A DNA stretch of 14,462 nt from assembly GCA_031259485.1 (NCBI GenBank), contig JAIRLH010000023.1, forward strand, positions 1 to 14,462. Direction: 5' to 3'. Origin of the DNA: Elusimicrobiota bacterium (GTDB taxonomy: Bacteria; Elusimicrobiota; Elusimicrobia; Elusimicrobiales; Elusimicrobiaceae). A program made the translations under genes and the position numbers. Positions 1 to 11,819 of this stretch are shown piece after piece. The notes below the pieces were generated by a model, which saw nothing but the letters and a program-made list of their open reading frames with translations, was not told the DNA's origin and ran no database searches. Numbering within the stretch: position 1 is the stretch's first letter; each line of letters opens with the position of its first letter.

Positions 1-49
1 TCCCTACATTCACATGCGGCTTGTTCCTGCTAAATTTTTCCTTCGACAT
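1..49 (-). CDS. tuf: Elongation factor Tu, N-terminal fragment (cut by window edge)
   Basis: The ATG is at 49 and the 16 visible codons read MSKEKFSRNKPHVNVG, the characteristic EF-Tu N-terminus just before the P-loop (which would follow as TIGHIDHGKT). EF-Tu is the cytoplasmic GTPase that delivers aminoacyl-tRNA to the ribosomal A site. The start is supported by a full AGGAGG Shine-Dalgarno at 56-61, 6 nt upstream. It is the last visible gene of the rpsL-rpsG-fusA-tuf block, 80 nt after the fusA stop. The rest of the gene lies outside the window, so its integrity cannot be judged. Confidence 0.93.
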   Translation of the reverse strand, partial: MSKEKFSRNKPHVNVG

Positions 50-60
50 TTTCTTCCTCC

Positions 61-124
61 TAACCTTTTTAGATACCCTTCGCTTTGCACTCTCCAGTAA
101 GGGGAGAGCATAGCAATAAGGTTA
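61..124 (-). promoter_or_regulatory. Structured fusA-tuf spacer
   Basis: An inner hairpin pairs CTCTCC with GGAGAG (90-95 with 103-108, 7-nt loop). An outer pair, TAACCTT with AAGGTTA (61-67 with 118-124), encloses it. In the transcript the outer stem would end directly beside the tuf Shine-Dalgarno at 56-61. There is no T-tract after the hairpin, so it is not a terminator. It could modulate tuf translation or mark an RNA processing site; this is inferred from pairing alone. Confidence 0.4.
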
Positions 125-129
125 AACTT

Positions 130-2232
130 TTACCTTGCTGCCGGCTGGGCGGCTCTCTTTTCAATCACCGCTTTGGCGACATTGGCCGGCACTTCCTCGT
201 AGTGGCTGGGTTCCATGGTAAAGGAAGCCCTGCCCTGAGAGAGAGAACGCACGGTCGTCGCGTAGCCGAACATTTCCGAAAGCGGCACCTGCGCCTTAAT
301 AAAACGCGCATTGCCCCTTTCGCCCATCTCGCCGATTTTGGCGCGGCGGGAACTTAAATCGCCCATAATGTCGCCCATATTGGCTTCGGGGGTTACGACT
401 TCCACCTTCATTATAGGTTCAAGCAGCACGGGGTTGGCTTTTTTTGCGCCTTCCTTCAAACCGATGGAAGCCGCGATTTTAAAAGCCATTTCCGAGGAGT
501 CAACCTCGTGGAAGGAACCGTCGTAAACGGCTACTTTCAAATCCACCAGCGGGTAGCCGGCCAAAGCGCCGGAATCAAGGGCTTCTTTAACGCCCTTTTC
601 AACGGCGGGAATAAACTCCCTCGGTATGCGGCCCTGTGTGATTTCGTTAAGGAATTCAAACCCTTTTCCGGCTTCGTTAGGCTCAAGCCTCAGGAAAACG
701 TGTCCGTACTGGCCCTTACCGCCAGACTGGCGGATAAATTTGCTTTCCTGCTCAACCACTTTGCGTATGGTTTCCCTGTAGGCAACCTGCGGGTTGCCGA
801 CATTGGCCTGTACGTTAAACTCGCGTTTCATGCGGTCAACAATGATGTCCAAGTGAAGCTCGCCCATGCCGGAGATGATTGTCTGTCCGGTTTCCTCATC
901 TGTGCGCACGCGAAAAGTCTGGTCTTCTTCGGCAAGGCGGCCCAAAGCATTGCCCATTTTTTCGGAGTCTTCTTTGGATTTGGGCTCCACGGCGATAGAG
1001 ATAACCGGCTCGGGGAAAGTGATGCTTTCCAAAACTATCGGATTATCGGGAGCGCAGAAAGTCTGCCCTACGGCCGCGTTTTTCAAAGCCACCGTCGCCG
1101 CGATATCGCCCGAGCGGAGGGCTTTGACTTCTTCTCTCTTATCGGCGTGCATGCGCATAATGCGCCCAACCCTTTCCTGAGAATTTTTGGACGGGAACAA
1201 AACAGTGTCGCCCGCGTTCAGTTTGCCGGAATAAATCCTGAAAAACGACAATTTGCCGACATAAGGGTCCGTTTGTATTTTGAAGAGCAAAGCGCAAAAC
1301 GGGTCGTTTTCTGAATGTTTTCTGGTTTCCTGCTCGCCGGTATCGGGATTTACGCCGACGATGCCGGGTATGTCCAAAGGAGAAGGCAGATAATCGCAAA
1401 CGCAGTCAAGCAAAGGCTGCACGCCTTTGTTTTTGTAAGACGAGCCACAAATAACGGGGAAAAATTTGCCCGTCAAAGTGCCGCGCCTGATTGCTTTTTT
1501 GACTTCCTGCTCGCTAAAGTTAGTTTCGCCGCCGAGATAGCGCTCCATAATGGAATCGTCAAAATCAGACAGCTTTTCAATCATGTGAGAGCGCGCTTTT
1601 TCCGCCGCGTCTTTCATATCCTCGGGAATTTCTTCATCGTGGAACTTCGCGCCCATTTCGTCGCCTTCCCATATTACGGCTTTCATTCTTACGAGGTCTA
1701 CAATGCCTTTAAACTGGTCTTCCTCACCCACGGGAAGTTGTATAGGGCAGGCGTTCCCGCCTAGTTTCTCAATGATAGATTTGGCGGACTTTTCAAAATT
1801 CGCACCGGTTCTGTCTAATTTATTGATGTATGCGATACGCGGGACGTGGTATTTGTCTGCCTGGCGCCAGACGGTTTCGGACTGCGGTTCAACGCCCTGC
1901 ACGCCGTCAAAGCAACACACGGCGCCGTCCAGCACGCGCAAAGAACGTTCCACCTCGGCCGTAAAATCTACGTGTCCGGGGGTATCAATGATATTGAACT
2001 GGCAATCCTTCCACATGCAGTAAACCGCGGCGGAAGTGATGGTTATGCCGCGTTCTCTTTCCTGCTCCATCCAGTCAGTGGTGGTGGCGCCGTCATGCAC
2101 CTCGCCGATTTTATGCGTGCGGCCGGTGTAATAAAGAATGCGCTCCGTCGTGGTGGTTTTGCCGGCGTCAATATGCGCGATAATACCGATGTTTCTGATC
2201 TTGTCTAAAGGATATACTTTCGGCTCTGCCAT
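130..2232 (-). CDS. fusA: Elongation factor G (EF-G), ribosomal translocase
   Basis: EF-G is the GTPase that drives tRNA-mRNA translocation and, with RRF, ribosome recycling. From the chosen ATG it is 700 residues, the usual EF-G length. The G domain shows P-loop AHIDAGKT (residues 19-26), RGITI (61-65), DTPGH (83-87) and NKLD (137-140, a Leu variant of the common NKMD). Domain IV carries GGKGQYGH and the SFHEVDSSE loop, whose His tip enters the decoding region, so this looks like the standard elongation EF-G. A GTG at 2241 abuts the rpsG TAG and would add three codons, but the ATG at 2232 is preferred: AGGTG overlapping the rpsG stop then serves as Shine-Dalgarno at proper spacing, and MAEPKVYPLDKIRNIG matches family N-termini. 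It follows rpsG with almost no gap, implying translational coupling. Confidence 0.98.
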   Translation of the reverse strand: MAEPKVYPLDKIRNIGIIAHIDAGKTTTTERILYYTGRTHKIGEVHDGATTTDWMEQERERGITITSAAVYCMWKDCQFNIIDTPGHVDFTAEVERSLRVLDGAVCCFDGVQGVEPQSETVWRQADKYHVPRIAYINKLDRTGANFEKSAKSIIEKLGGNACPIQLPVGEEDQFKGIVDLVRMKAVIWEGDEMGAKFHDEEIPEDMKDAAEKARSHMIEKLSDFDDSIMERYLGGETNFSEQEVKKAIRRGTLTGKFFPVICGSSYKNKGVQPLLDCVCDYLPSPLDIPGIVGVNPDTGEQETRKHSENDPFCALLFKIQTDPYVGKLSFFRIYSGKLNAGDTVLFPSKNSQERVGRIMRMHADKREEVKALRSGDIAATVALKNAAVGQTFCAPDNPIVLESITFPEPVISIAVEPKSKEDSEKMGNALGRLAEEDQTFRVRTDEETGQTIISGMGELHLDIIVDRMKREFNVQANVGNPQVAYRETIRKVVEQESKFIRQSGGKGQYGHVFLRLEPNEAGKGFEFLNEITQGRIPREFIPAVEKGVKEALDSGALAGYPLVDLKVAVYDGSFHEVDSSEMAFKIAASIGLKEGAKKANPVLLEPIMKVEVVTPEANMGDIMGDLSSRRAKIGEMGERGNARFIKAQVPLSEMFGYATTVRSLSQGRASFTMEPSHYEEVPANVAKAVIEKRAAQPAAR

Positions 2233-2241
2233 AAATCGCAC

Positions 2242-2721
2242 CTACCACTTGAAATGGGCGAAAGCGCGGTTGGCCTCGGCCATTTTATGGGTGTCTTCCC
2301 GCTTTTTGAAAGCGGTGCCTTCTTTTTTTGAGCCCAAAAGTATTTCTTCCGCCAGCTTTTCGGACATTGGGCGGCCTTTGCGGCTCTGCGCCGCGTTAAG
2401 CAGCCAACGCATTGCGACGGAAGTGCTGCGCACCGGTTTGACTTCCACGGGCACCTGATAGGTAGCACCGCCGACGCGGCGGGCTTTAACTTCCAGCAGC
2501 GGGCGTACGTTTTCTATGCATTTTGTGAAAACCTCAAGCGGGTCGGCTTTGGTTTTCTCTTTGATAATATCCATCGCTTCAAAAACTATTTTCTCCGCGG
2601 TGGAGCGTTTGCCCTCAAAATTTATCTTATTGATGAACCTGGCCATAAGCACCGAATCGTACTTATAATCCGCCGGGGGCAGGGGGCGGCGGTCTCTGGG
2701 CCTTAAACCTTTTCTTGGCAT
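2242..2721 (-). CDS. rpsG: 30S ribosomal protein S7
   Basis: S7 is a primary 16S rRNA-binding protein of the 30S head; it nucleates head assembly and contacts E-site tRNA. The protein is 159 residues, close to the usual 156. It begins MPRKGLRPRD, has the beta-hairpin segment GGATYQVPVEV and the basic helix around VAMRWLLNAAQSRKGRPM, and ends in the typical KMAEANRAFAHFKW tail. The ATG follows the rpsL stop by 15 nt. The purine-rich AAGGAG overlaps that stop and is the likely ribosome-binding site, about 11 nt from the ATG, which is slightly long. In E. coli S7 is the autogenous repressor of this block; the short rpsL-rpsG gap here leaves little room for the extended E. coli-type binding site. 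Confidence 0.98.
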   Translation of the reverse strand: MPRKGLRPRDRRPLPPADYKYDSVLMARFINKINFEGKRSTAEKIVFEAMDIIKEKTKADPLEVFTKCIENVRPLLEVKARRVGGATYQVPVEVKPVRSTSVAMRWLLNAAQSRKGRPMSEKLAEEILLGSKKEGTAFKKREDTHKMAEANRAFAHFKW

Positions 2722-2736
2722 ATTAAGCTTGTCTCC

Positions 2737-3117
2737 TTATTTACCTGCTTTGGGGCGCTTCACGCCGTAGAGCGAGCGGCCCTGCTTTCTGTTTTCCACA
2801 CCGCTGGCGTCAAGTGCGCCGCGGACGATATGGTATCTTACGCCCGGCAAGTCTTTAACGCGGCCGCCGCGCACAAGCACGATGCTGTGCTCCTGCAGAT
2901 TATGGCCTACCCCCGGGATATAAGCGGTAACTTCCATTTTGGAGGTCAGCTTAACGCGGGCAACCTTCCTCAAAGCCGAGTTTGGCTTTTTGGGGGTTGT
3001 CGTATATACGCGCGTGCAAACACCCCTTCTCTGTGGGCATGATACCAGAGCTGGGGACTTTGTCCTGTACTCCGTCTTCTGCCTGCCGTATTTAATTAAT
3101 TGGTTTACTGTCGGCAT
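2737..3117 (-). CDS. rpsL: 30S ribosomal protein S12
   Basis: S12 lies at the interface face of the 30S subunit and helps control decoding accuracy. The protein has 126 residues with the near-invariant stretches CPQRRGVCTRVYTTTPKKPN and GGRVKDLPGVRYH. Positions tied to streptomycin resistance carry wild-type residues: Lys43 in PKKPNS and Lys88, next to Asp89, the site methylthiolated by RimO in bacteria that have it. The S12 sequence therefore gives no sign of streptomycin resistance. The ATG follows the rpoC TAA with no intervening base (TAAATG), and the ribosome-binding purines (GGAGAAG) lie inside the last rpoC codons, so S12 translation is probably coupled to rpoC. Confidence 0.98.
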   Translation of the reverse strand: MPTVNQLIKYGRQKTEYRTKSPALVSCPQRRGVCTRVYTTTPKKPNSALRKVARVKLTSKMEVTAYIPGVGHNLQEHSIVLVRGGRVKDLPGVRYHIVRGALDASGVENRKQGRSLYGVKRPKAGK

Positions 3118-6100
3118 TTATTTTTCTTCTCCTGTTACTTTTTTGCTTTTCTCTTCAAATTCTTCCGTAATTTCTTTCGCTGAAATACCTGTGCCCGCGG
3201 GTATCAGGTGGCCTACTATCACGTTCTCTTTAAGGCCTTCAAGCCTGTCCACCTGGCCTTTTATGGCGGCATCGGTGAGAACTTTTGTCGTCTCTTGGAA
3301 ACTGGCCGCAGATATAAAAGATTCCGACGCCAAGGAGGCCTTGCTTATGCCCAGAAGTATCGTTTCTGCCTGGGCGGGCTTTTTGCTTTTGGCGGCGGTT
3401 TTCTTGTTTTCCCTGTCAAACACGGATTTATTCACGATTTCGCCTTTTAAGAAGGAGGTGTCCCCCGCGTCCTGAACGCGCACATTGCCCAGCATCTGGC
3501 GGACAATGACCTCTATATGTTTGTCATTGATTGTGACGCCCTGTAAGCGGTACACTTCCTGAATAGCGTTGAGCAAGAACTCCTGCACTTCTTTGATACC
3601 CTTCACGCGCAGCACGTCATGCGGATCTATGGCGCCGTCGGTTAAGGCTTCGCCCACAGCCACTTTGTCTCCCTCGTAAACAACCAAATGTTTACCCTGG
3701 GGTATGCTGTAATGCTCTTCCTTACTAATTTCATCGTTCCGCAGGACTACCTCTATTAGCCCTTTGGGAGATGTTTCCAGCCTAATCACACCTTCAAATT
3801 CTGCGATGATGGCGGGGTTCTTAGGGCGGCGGGCTTCAAAAAGCTCGGCTATGCGCGGCAGGCCGCCCGTGATGTCCTTGGTGCCGCCGGTTTCTTTGGC
3901 GATTTTGGCCAGGATGTCGCCGGCCTGGACTTCGTCATTAGACTCCACCAGCAAAATAGTGTCTATCGGCAACGGATAAGTGAACTTACCCGCCTTGCCT
4001 TCTATTAACACGCGCGGGTTCTTGCGGCCCACTTTGCTTGCCGTTATTTTACGCTCTATGATACCAGTGACTTTATTACGCTCTTCCTGCAACGTAATAC
4101 CTTCCTGCACGTCTATGAGTTTTATGCTGCCGTTGATTTCGGCTATGACGGGCAGCGAGTGCGGATCCCACTCCGCCATGACGGTATCCTTTGCGACGGC
4201 GCTTTTATCGCTTATATTAATGCGCGCTCCGTATTGTATTTTGTATTCTTTGATTGCGCCGTTTTCAGCCTCAATAAAAATTGAGCCGTTGCGCGATATG
4301 CAGACTTTATTGTCAAACCTGTCGGTAATGATTTTAATGTCTTTAAATTTTGCTTTGCCCGCGATTTCCGCCACCGCCTGGCTGCGGCTCAGCACGCGCG
4401 AAGCCGCGCCGCCGATGTGGAACGTGCGCAGCGTAAGCTGCGTGCCCGGCTCGCCGATTGACTGCGCGGCTATAATGCCCACGGTGTCGCCTTTGCGCGC
4501 CATATTGCCTGTGGCAAGGCTTATGCCGTAGCATTTGGCGCAAATGCCGTAAGGAGCGGCGCAGGTAAGCACCGAACGCACCCTCATTTTCTCGACTCCG
4601 TGCTTCTTTACGAGCGCCGCCTGCGCGGGATTAATAATATCATCTTTTTTAATAATAATTTCTTCTTTTCCGGCGGTTTTTACAATCACGTCTTCCAACG
4701 CGCAGCGGCCCAGAATGCGCTCCTCAAGCGGTTCAATAATTTCTTCGCCTGACATTAAGGATTTGAGCAAAACGCCGTCGGTTGTACGGCAGTCGTCATC
4801 CGTCACTACCAAATTATGGCCCACGTCAACGAGACGGCGGGTAAGATAACCCGCGTCGGCCGTTTTCAAAGCAGTATCGGAAAGACCTTTGCGGCCGCCG
4901 TGCGTGGAAATGAAATATTCCAGCACCGAAAGACCCTCGCGGAAATTGGCTGTAATGGGGCTTTCAATAATTTCGCCCGCGCCGCCGGTAAGTTTCTTTT
5001 GCGGCTTGGCCATAAGGCCGCGCATGCCGGCCAGCTGGCGCACCTGCTGCCTGCTGCCGCGCGCGCCGGAATTCGCCATAAGAAAGACGGAGTTAAATTT
5101 CTGCTCGCCCTCTTTTACCGGTTTATTTTCCACTGAGCCCATCTCTTTAAAAAGCTCTTCCGCGACTTCATCCGTAACTTTCGTCCAGATGTCTATAACT
5201 TTGTTGTAGCGTTCGCCTTCGGTTATTATGCCCTGCTCGGCCTGTTTCTGTATGGTTTTGACCTGCTTTTTGGCTTCCGCAACCCGCTTTTCCTTGGCCT
5301 GTGGCACAATCATATCCGCTATTGATATTGACAGCCCGGATTTGGTGGCATATTTATAGCCGGTTTCCATAATCCTGTCCAATAACTGCACGGTTTCATA
5401 GCGGCCGTATTTCGGGTTTTTATAACATTCGCTGACTATTGAGGCAAGTTCCTTCTTGCCGATGTCGCGGTTTTCGTACTTCCAGCCTTCGGGCAGGATT
5501 TTGTTGAAAATAATGCGCCCGACGGACGTAAATTTCTTCCACGCGGAGGCTTTTTTGCCCTCGTCGGCCGCGCCGGTAATGGAAGCGACTTTAATCTTCG
5601 CGTGCAGCGAGACTTTGCCGTATTCCAGAGCGATCAGAGCGTCTTCCTCGTTGGCAAAAACGGAGCCTTCTCCCAAATCGCCGTCTTTGATTTTAGTAAG
5701 GAAATTTATGCCCAAAACCATATCGTGCGATGGCGCGGCAATAGGCCTGCCCGAAGCGGGCGATAAAATATTGTTGGTCGCCATCATGAGCGTGCGCGCC
5801 TCTATCTGCGCTTCAAGCGTCAGGGGCACATGCACGGCCATTTGGTCGCCGTCAAAATCAGCGTTGAAAGCGGCGCAGGTTAGAGGGTGCAGTTGTATTG
5901 CTTTACCCTCAATAAGCACGGGCTCAAAAGCCTGTATGCCCAGCCTGTGCAGCGTGGGCGCGCGGTTCAGCAGGACGGGGTGGTTTTTTGTAACCTTTTC
6001 AAGAATATCCCAGATTTCGGGGCGTACGCGCTCCAGCATCTTTTTGGCGGCTTTTAAAGTTATCCCTTCTTTTTTCATGAGCTCGCCGATGATGAAAGGT

Positions 6101-7266
6101 TTAAAAAGCTCCAAAGCCATCAGTTTGGGCAGGCCGCACTGGTGCAGCTTAAGATTCGGCCCGACAACTATAACCGAGCGGCCCGAATAGTCTACGCGCT
6201 TGCCCAGCAAATTCTGGCGGAAACGGCCGTGTTTACCCTTAATTACGTCGGAAAGGGATTTAAGCGGTCTGCCGCCAGCGCCGATGAAAAACTTGCCGCG
6301 CGCGCCGTTTTCTATAAGCGCGTCAACGGCTTCCTGCAGCAGGCGCTTTTCATTGTAAATCATTACTTCGGGCGCGCGCAGCGATTCAATATGTTTAAGT
6401 CGGTTATTGCGGTTGATAATACGCCTGTAAAGGTCATTTAAATCGGACGCGGCAAAACGGCCGCCGTCAAGCGGCACAAGCGGTCTCAAATCCGGCGGGA
6501 TAACCGGCAGCTCGGACATTACCATCCACTCCGGCCTGTTGCCGGATTCTTTAAACTCTTCCATAGTTTTAATGCGGCGGATAAGTTTAGTCCTTTCAAG
6601 TTCGCTCTGAGTATCTTTGAGCTGCGCGTGAAGCTCCGGTATTTCCTTTTCAAAATTTATGCCGGAAAGCAGTTCCTTTATGGCCGGCGCGCCTATGCCG
6701 ACTTTGAGGTGGCTGCCGTGCTTCTTTTTTGCTTCGCGCACCTGAGCGTCGCTCATAAGGTCTCCCTTCTTAAAATCGGTGCGGCCGGTAATGGAATCTA
6801 CGGCGTCTTCCAGCACCACATAGCTCGCGTAGTATACTATGCGCTCAAGATCGGTGGTCCTCATGTCAAGCAGTATGCCTATGCGCGACGGCGTCTTGCG
6901 CAAAAACCACACATGCGCCACCGGTACGGCGAGCTCTATATGCCCCATGCGCTCGCGGCGGACTTTGGATTCCGTAATCTCCACCCCGCAACGGTCGCAG
7001 ATCATGCCCTTGAATTTTATCCAGCGGTATTTGCCGCAGGAGCATTCATAGTCTTTGGTAGGCCCGAAGATACGCTCGCAGAACAGGCCGTCCCTTTCCG
7101 GTTTAAGCGTACGGTAATTTATTGTTTCGGGTTTTTTAACCTCGCCGCTTGACCAGGATATTATCTGCTCCGGGCTGGCTATGCCTAATTTCATAGCGTC
7201 AAAATCAAAAAAGTTGAGTTCGCCTAATTTCTTTGTCTTTTTACCTGTATTGGTTGAATCGAACAT
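3118..7266 (-). CDS. rpoC: DNA-directed RNA polymerase subunit beta'
   Basis: This is the large clamp and catalytic subunit of bacterial RNA polymerase, 1382 residues (E. coli 1407). In order it shows the N-terminal zinc site (Cys75, Cys77, Cys90, Cys93); the lid/rudder/switch region with GRSVIVVGP; the catalytic NADFDGDQ, with Mg-binding Asp470, Asp472 and Asp474; the second zinc site (Cys826, Cys902, Cys909, Cys912); and the trigger-loop and bridge region with AAQSIGEPGTQLTLRTFHIGG broken around its conserved core GEPGTQL. The C-terminus is a Lys/Glu-rich tail whose codons contain the rpsL ribosome-binding site. The ATG is 12 nt after the rpoB stop, with GGAGAG as Shine-Dalgarno. No frameshift or large deletion is apparent. 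Confidence 0.99.
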   Translation of the reverse strand: MFDSTNTGKKTKKLGELNFFDFDAMKLGIASPEQIISWSSGEVKKPETINYRTLKPERDGLFCERIFGPTKDYECSCGKYRWIKFKGMICDRCGVEITESKVRRERMGHIELAVPVAHVWFLRKTPSRIGILLDMRTTDLERIVYYASYVVLEDAVDSITGRTDFKKGDLMSDAQVREAKKKHGSHLKVGIGAPAIKELLSGINFEKEIPELHAQLKDTQSELERTKLIRRIKTMEEFKESGNRPEWMVMSELPVIPPDLRPLVPLDGGRFAASDLNDLYRRIINRNNRLKHIESLRAPEVMIYNEKRLLQEAVDALIENGARGKFFIGAGGRPLKSLSDVIKGKHGRFRQNLLGKRVDYSGRSVIVVGPNLKLHQCGLPKLMALELFKPFIIGELMKKEGITLKAAKKMLERVRPEIWDILEKVTKNHPVLLNRAPTLHRLGIQAFEPVLIEGKAIQLHPLTCAAFNADFDGDQMAVHVPLTLEAQIEARTLMMATNNILSPASGRPIAAPSHDMVLGINFLTKIKDGDLGEGSVFANEEDALIALEYGKVSLHAKIKVASITGAADEGKKASAWKKFTSVGRIIFNKILPEGWKYENRDIGKKELASIVSECYKNPKYGRYETVQLLDRIMETGYKYATKSGLSISIADMIVPQAKEKRVAEAKKQVKTIQKQAEQGIITEGERYNKVIDIWTKVTDEVAEELFKEMGSVENKPVKEGEQKFNSVFLMANSGARGSRQQVRQLAGMRGLMAKPQKKLTGGAGEIIESPITANFREGLSVLEYFISTHGGRKGLSDTALKTADAGYLTRRLVDVGHNLVVTDDDCRTTDGVLLKSLMSGEEIIEPLEERILGRCALEDVIVKTAGKEEIIIKKDDIINPAQAALVKKHGVEKMRVRSVLTCAAPYGICAKCYGISLATGNMARKGDTVGIIAAQSIGEPGTQLTLRTFHIGGAASRVLSRSQAVAEIAGKAKFKDIKIITDRFDNKVCISRNGSIFIEAENGAIKEYKIQYGARINISDKSAVAKDTVMAEWDPHSLPVIAEINGSIKLIDVQEGITLQEERNKVTGIIERKITASKVGRKNPRVLIEGKAGKFTYPLPIDTILLVESNDEVQAGDILAKIAKETGGTKDITGGLPRIAELFEARRPKNPAIIAEFEGVIRLETSPKGLIEVVLRNDEISKEEHYSIPQGKHLVVYEGDKVAVGEALTDGAIDPHDVLRVKGIKEVQEFLLNAIQEVYRLQGVTINDKHIEVIVRQMLGNVRVQDAGDTSFLKGEIVNKSVFDRENKKTAAKSKKPAQAETILLGISKASLASESFISAASFQETTKVLTDAAIKGQVDRLEGLKENVIVGHLIPAGTGISAKEITEEFEEKSKKVTGEEK

Positions 7267-7278
7267 TTTATCTCTCCA

Positions 7279-11088
<3,810 letters not shown>

Positions 11089-11122
11089 TTTTCTTTCCTG
11101 CGCTTCTTTTATTATATTTTTA

Positions 11123-11167
11123 CCGTCATTGCGAGAAGGCTTTTGAAACGCCGCCTCGCGATGACGG
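11123..11167. repeat. CGTCATTGCGAG-type imperfect inverted repeat in the rpoB leader
   Basis: Thirteen-nt arms (CCGTCATTGCGAG at 11123-11135, CTCGCGATGACGG at 11155-11167) match at 12 of 13 positions around a 19-nt spacer. The element starts 35 nt upstream of the rpoB ATG. Neither strand has a T-tract after it, so it is not an intrinsic terminator. The arm sequence resembles small dispersed intergenic palindromes that I recall from several unrelated bacterial genomes. Whether it is repeated in this genome cannot be judged from one copy. Confidence 0.6.
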
Positions 11168-11269
11168 CCAATTTGCATGAAACTTTTACCATGCCTGCGC
11201 GCCGAAATAATACGGGGCAGAGGCAAGTTTTTATATCCTTTAGTACCCTTTTTTATGCTTTAACGCGAC

Positions 11270-11303
11270 GCCCGCTCCCCCGCCCGACGGGCGGGGGACG
11301 GGC
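11270..11303 (-). promoter_or_regulatory. Very GC-rich hairpin between rplL and rpoB
   Basis: The transcript can fold into a 15-bp stem: 10 bp (11276-11285 with 11289-11298, loop GAC) continued by 5 bp (11270-11274 with 11299-11303) past a single bulged base at 11275. It begins 16 nt after the rplL stop. No U-run follows on the minus strand, so full intrinsic termination is unlikely. A partial attenuator or an RNase processing site, as known between rplL and rpoB in E. coli, would fit; that role is inferred from position. Confidence 0.55.
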
Positions 11304-11318
11304 TTAGTAATTTATAAT

Positions 11319-11705
11319 TTATTTGAGCTCAACGGTGCCGCCGGCTTCGGTGATTTTCTTTTTCATTTCCTCGGCTTCGGCTTTGGCGACGTTTTCCTTC
11401 ACGGTTTTGGGGGCGCCGTCAACAAGATCTTTGGCTTCTTTGAGGCCCAGTCCCGTGATTTCGCGGACAACTTTGATTACGCTGATTTTCTTATCTGCGG
11501 CAATCGCGGTGAGGACGACGTTAAAATCAGTCTTCTCCTCGGCTGCGGCTGCTGCGCCGGCAGCGGGGGCTGCGGCTACAGCGACTGCGGGGGCTGCCGC
11601 CTTAACGCTGAATTTTTCTTCAACTGCTTTTACAAACTCAGAAAGCTCAAGCACCGTCATCTCTGATATAGCGGTGAGAAGTTCTTCTTTTGCTATTTTT
11701 GCCAT
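11319..11705 (-). CDS. rplL: 50S ribosomal protein L7/L12
   Basis: This is the acidic multicopy stalk protein that recruits and activates translational GTPases such as the EF-G and EF-Tu encoded downstream. It is 128 residues in the standard layout: an N-terminal dimerisation domain (about 1-34) that docks on L10, an Ala/Pro/Val hinge (about 36-55), and a globular C-terminal domain from about residue 59 with the conserved factor-binding helix GLGLKEAKDLVDGAP. The ATG has AAGGAA as ribosome-binding site. The gene follows rplJ after a 114-nt spacer rich in inverted repeats, which may help adjust the several-fold excess of L12 over L10. Confidence 0.98.
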   Translation of the reverse strand: MAKIAKEELLTAISEMTVLELSEFVKAVEEKFSVKAAAPAVAVAAAPAAGAAAAAEEKTDFNVVLTAIAADKKISVIKVVREITGLGLKEAKDLVDGAPKTVKENVAKAEAEEMKKKITEAGGTVELK

Positions 11706-11742
11706 TGTGTTTTATTCCTTTTTCTTTGAGTAGCTGCCTTCT

Positions 11743-11808
11743 GTTTAAGCCCTGCTTAAACCCGTGCATTTATCCCTTAAGGGGCTACTACCGCTCTTCG
11801 GCGGGTTT
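11743..11808 (-). promoter_or_regulatory. Competing inverted repeats in the rplJ-rplL spacer
   Basis: In transcript order, AAACCCG (11802-11808) can pair with CGGGTTT (11758-11764), enclosing the 10-bp palindrome CCCTTAAGGG (11774-11783). Alternatively GTTTAAG (11755-11761) pairs with CTTAAAC (11743-11749) around a 5-nt loop. The two options share bases 11758-11761 and exclude each other, and a small CCGC/GCGG hairpin (11791-11804) also competes with the first. This looks like a structured translation-control or processing region ahead of rplL. There is no evidence beyond pairing. Confidence 0.4.
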
Positions 11809-11819
11809 GATTTTGCAGC

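Noticed and set aside
508..1314. Long plus-strand open frame antisense to fusA (268 codons)
   Set aside because: It lies wholly inside the highly conserved fusA gene, has no recognisable domain, and is the kind of open mirror frame expected from biased codon use. Other plus-strand frames opposite rpoC and rpoB (for example 5456-6190 and 7636-8472) were rejected for the same reason.
2233..2241. GTG start for fusA at 2241
   Set aside because: It would place the start directly against the rpsG stop and use the probable Shine-Dalgarno (AGGTG) as coding sequence. The ATG three codons later fits the EF-G N-terminus.
11089..11226. TTG-initiated N-terminal extension of RpoB
   Set aside because: The extension has no similarity to beta-subunit N-termini and is partly made of an inverted repeat. 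The ATG at 11088 has a better ribosome-binding site and starts at the conserved boundary.
11743..11761. Terminator between rplJ and rplL
   Set aside because: The 7-bp GTTTAAG/CTTAAAC stem is AT-rich and is followed by purines on the minus strand, not by a U-run.
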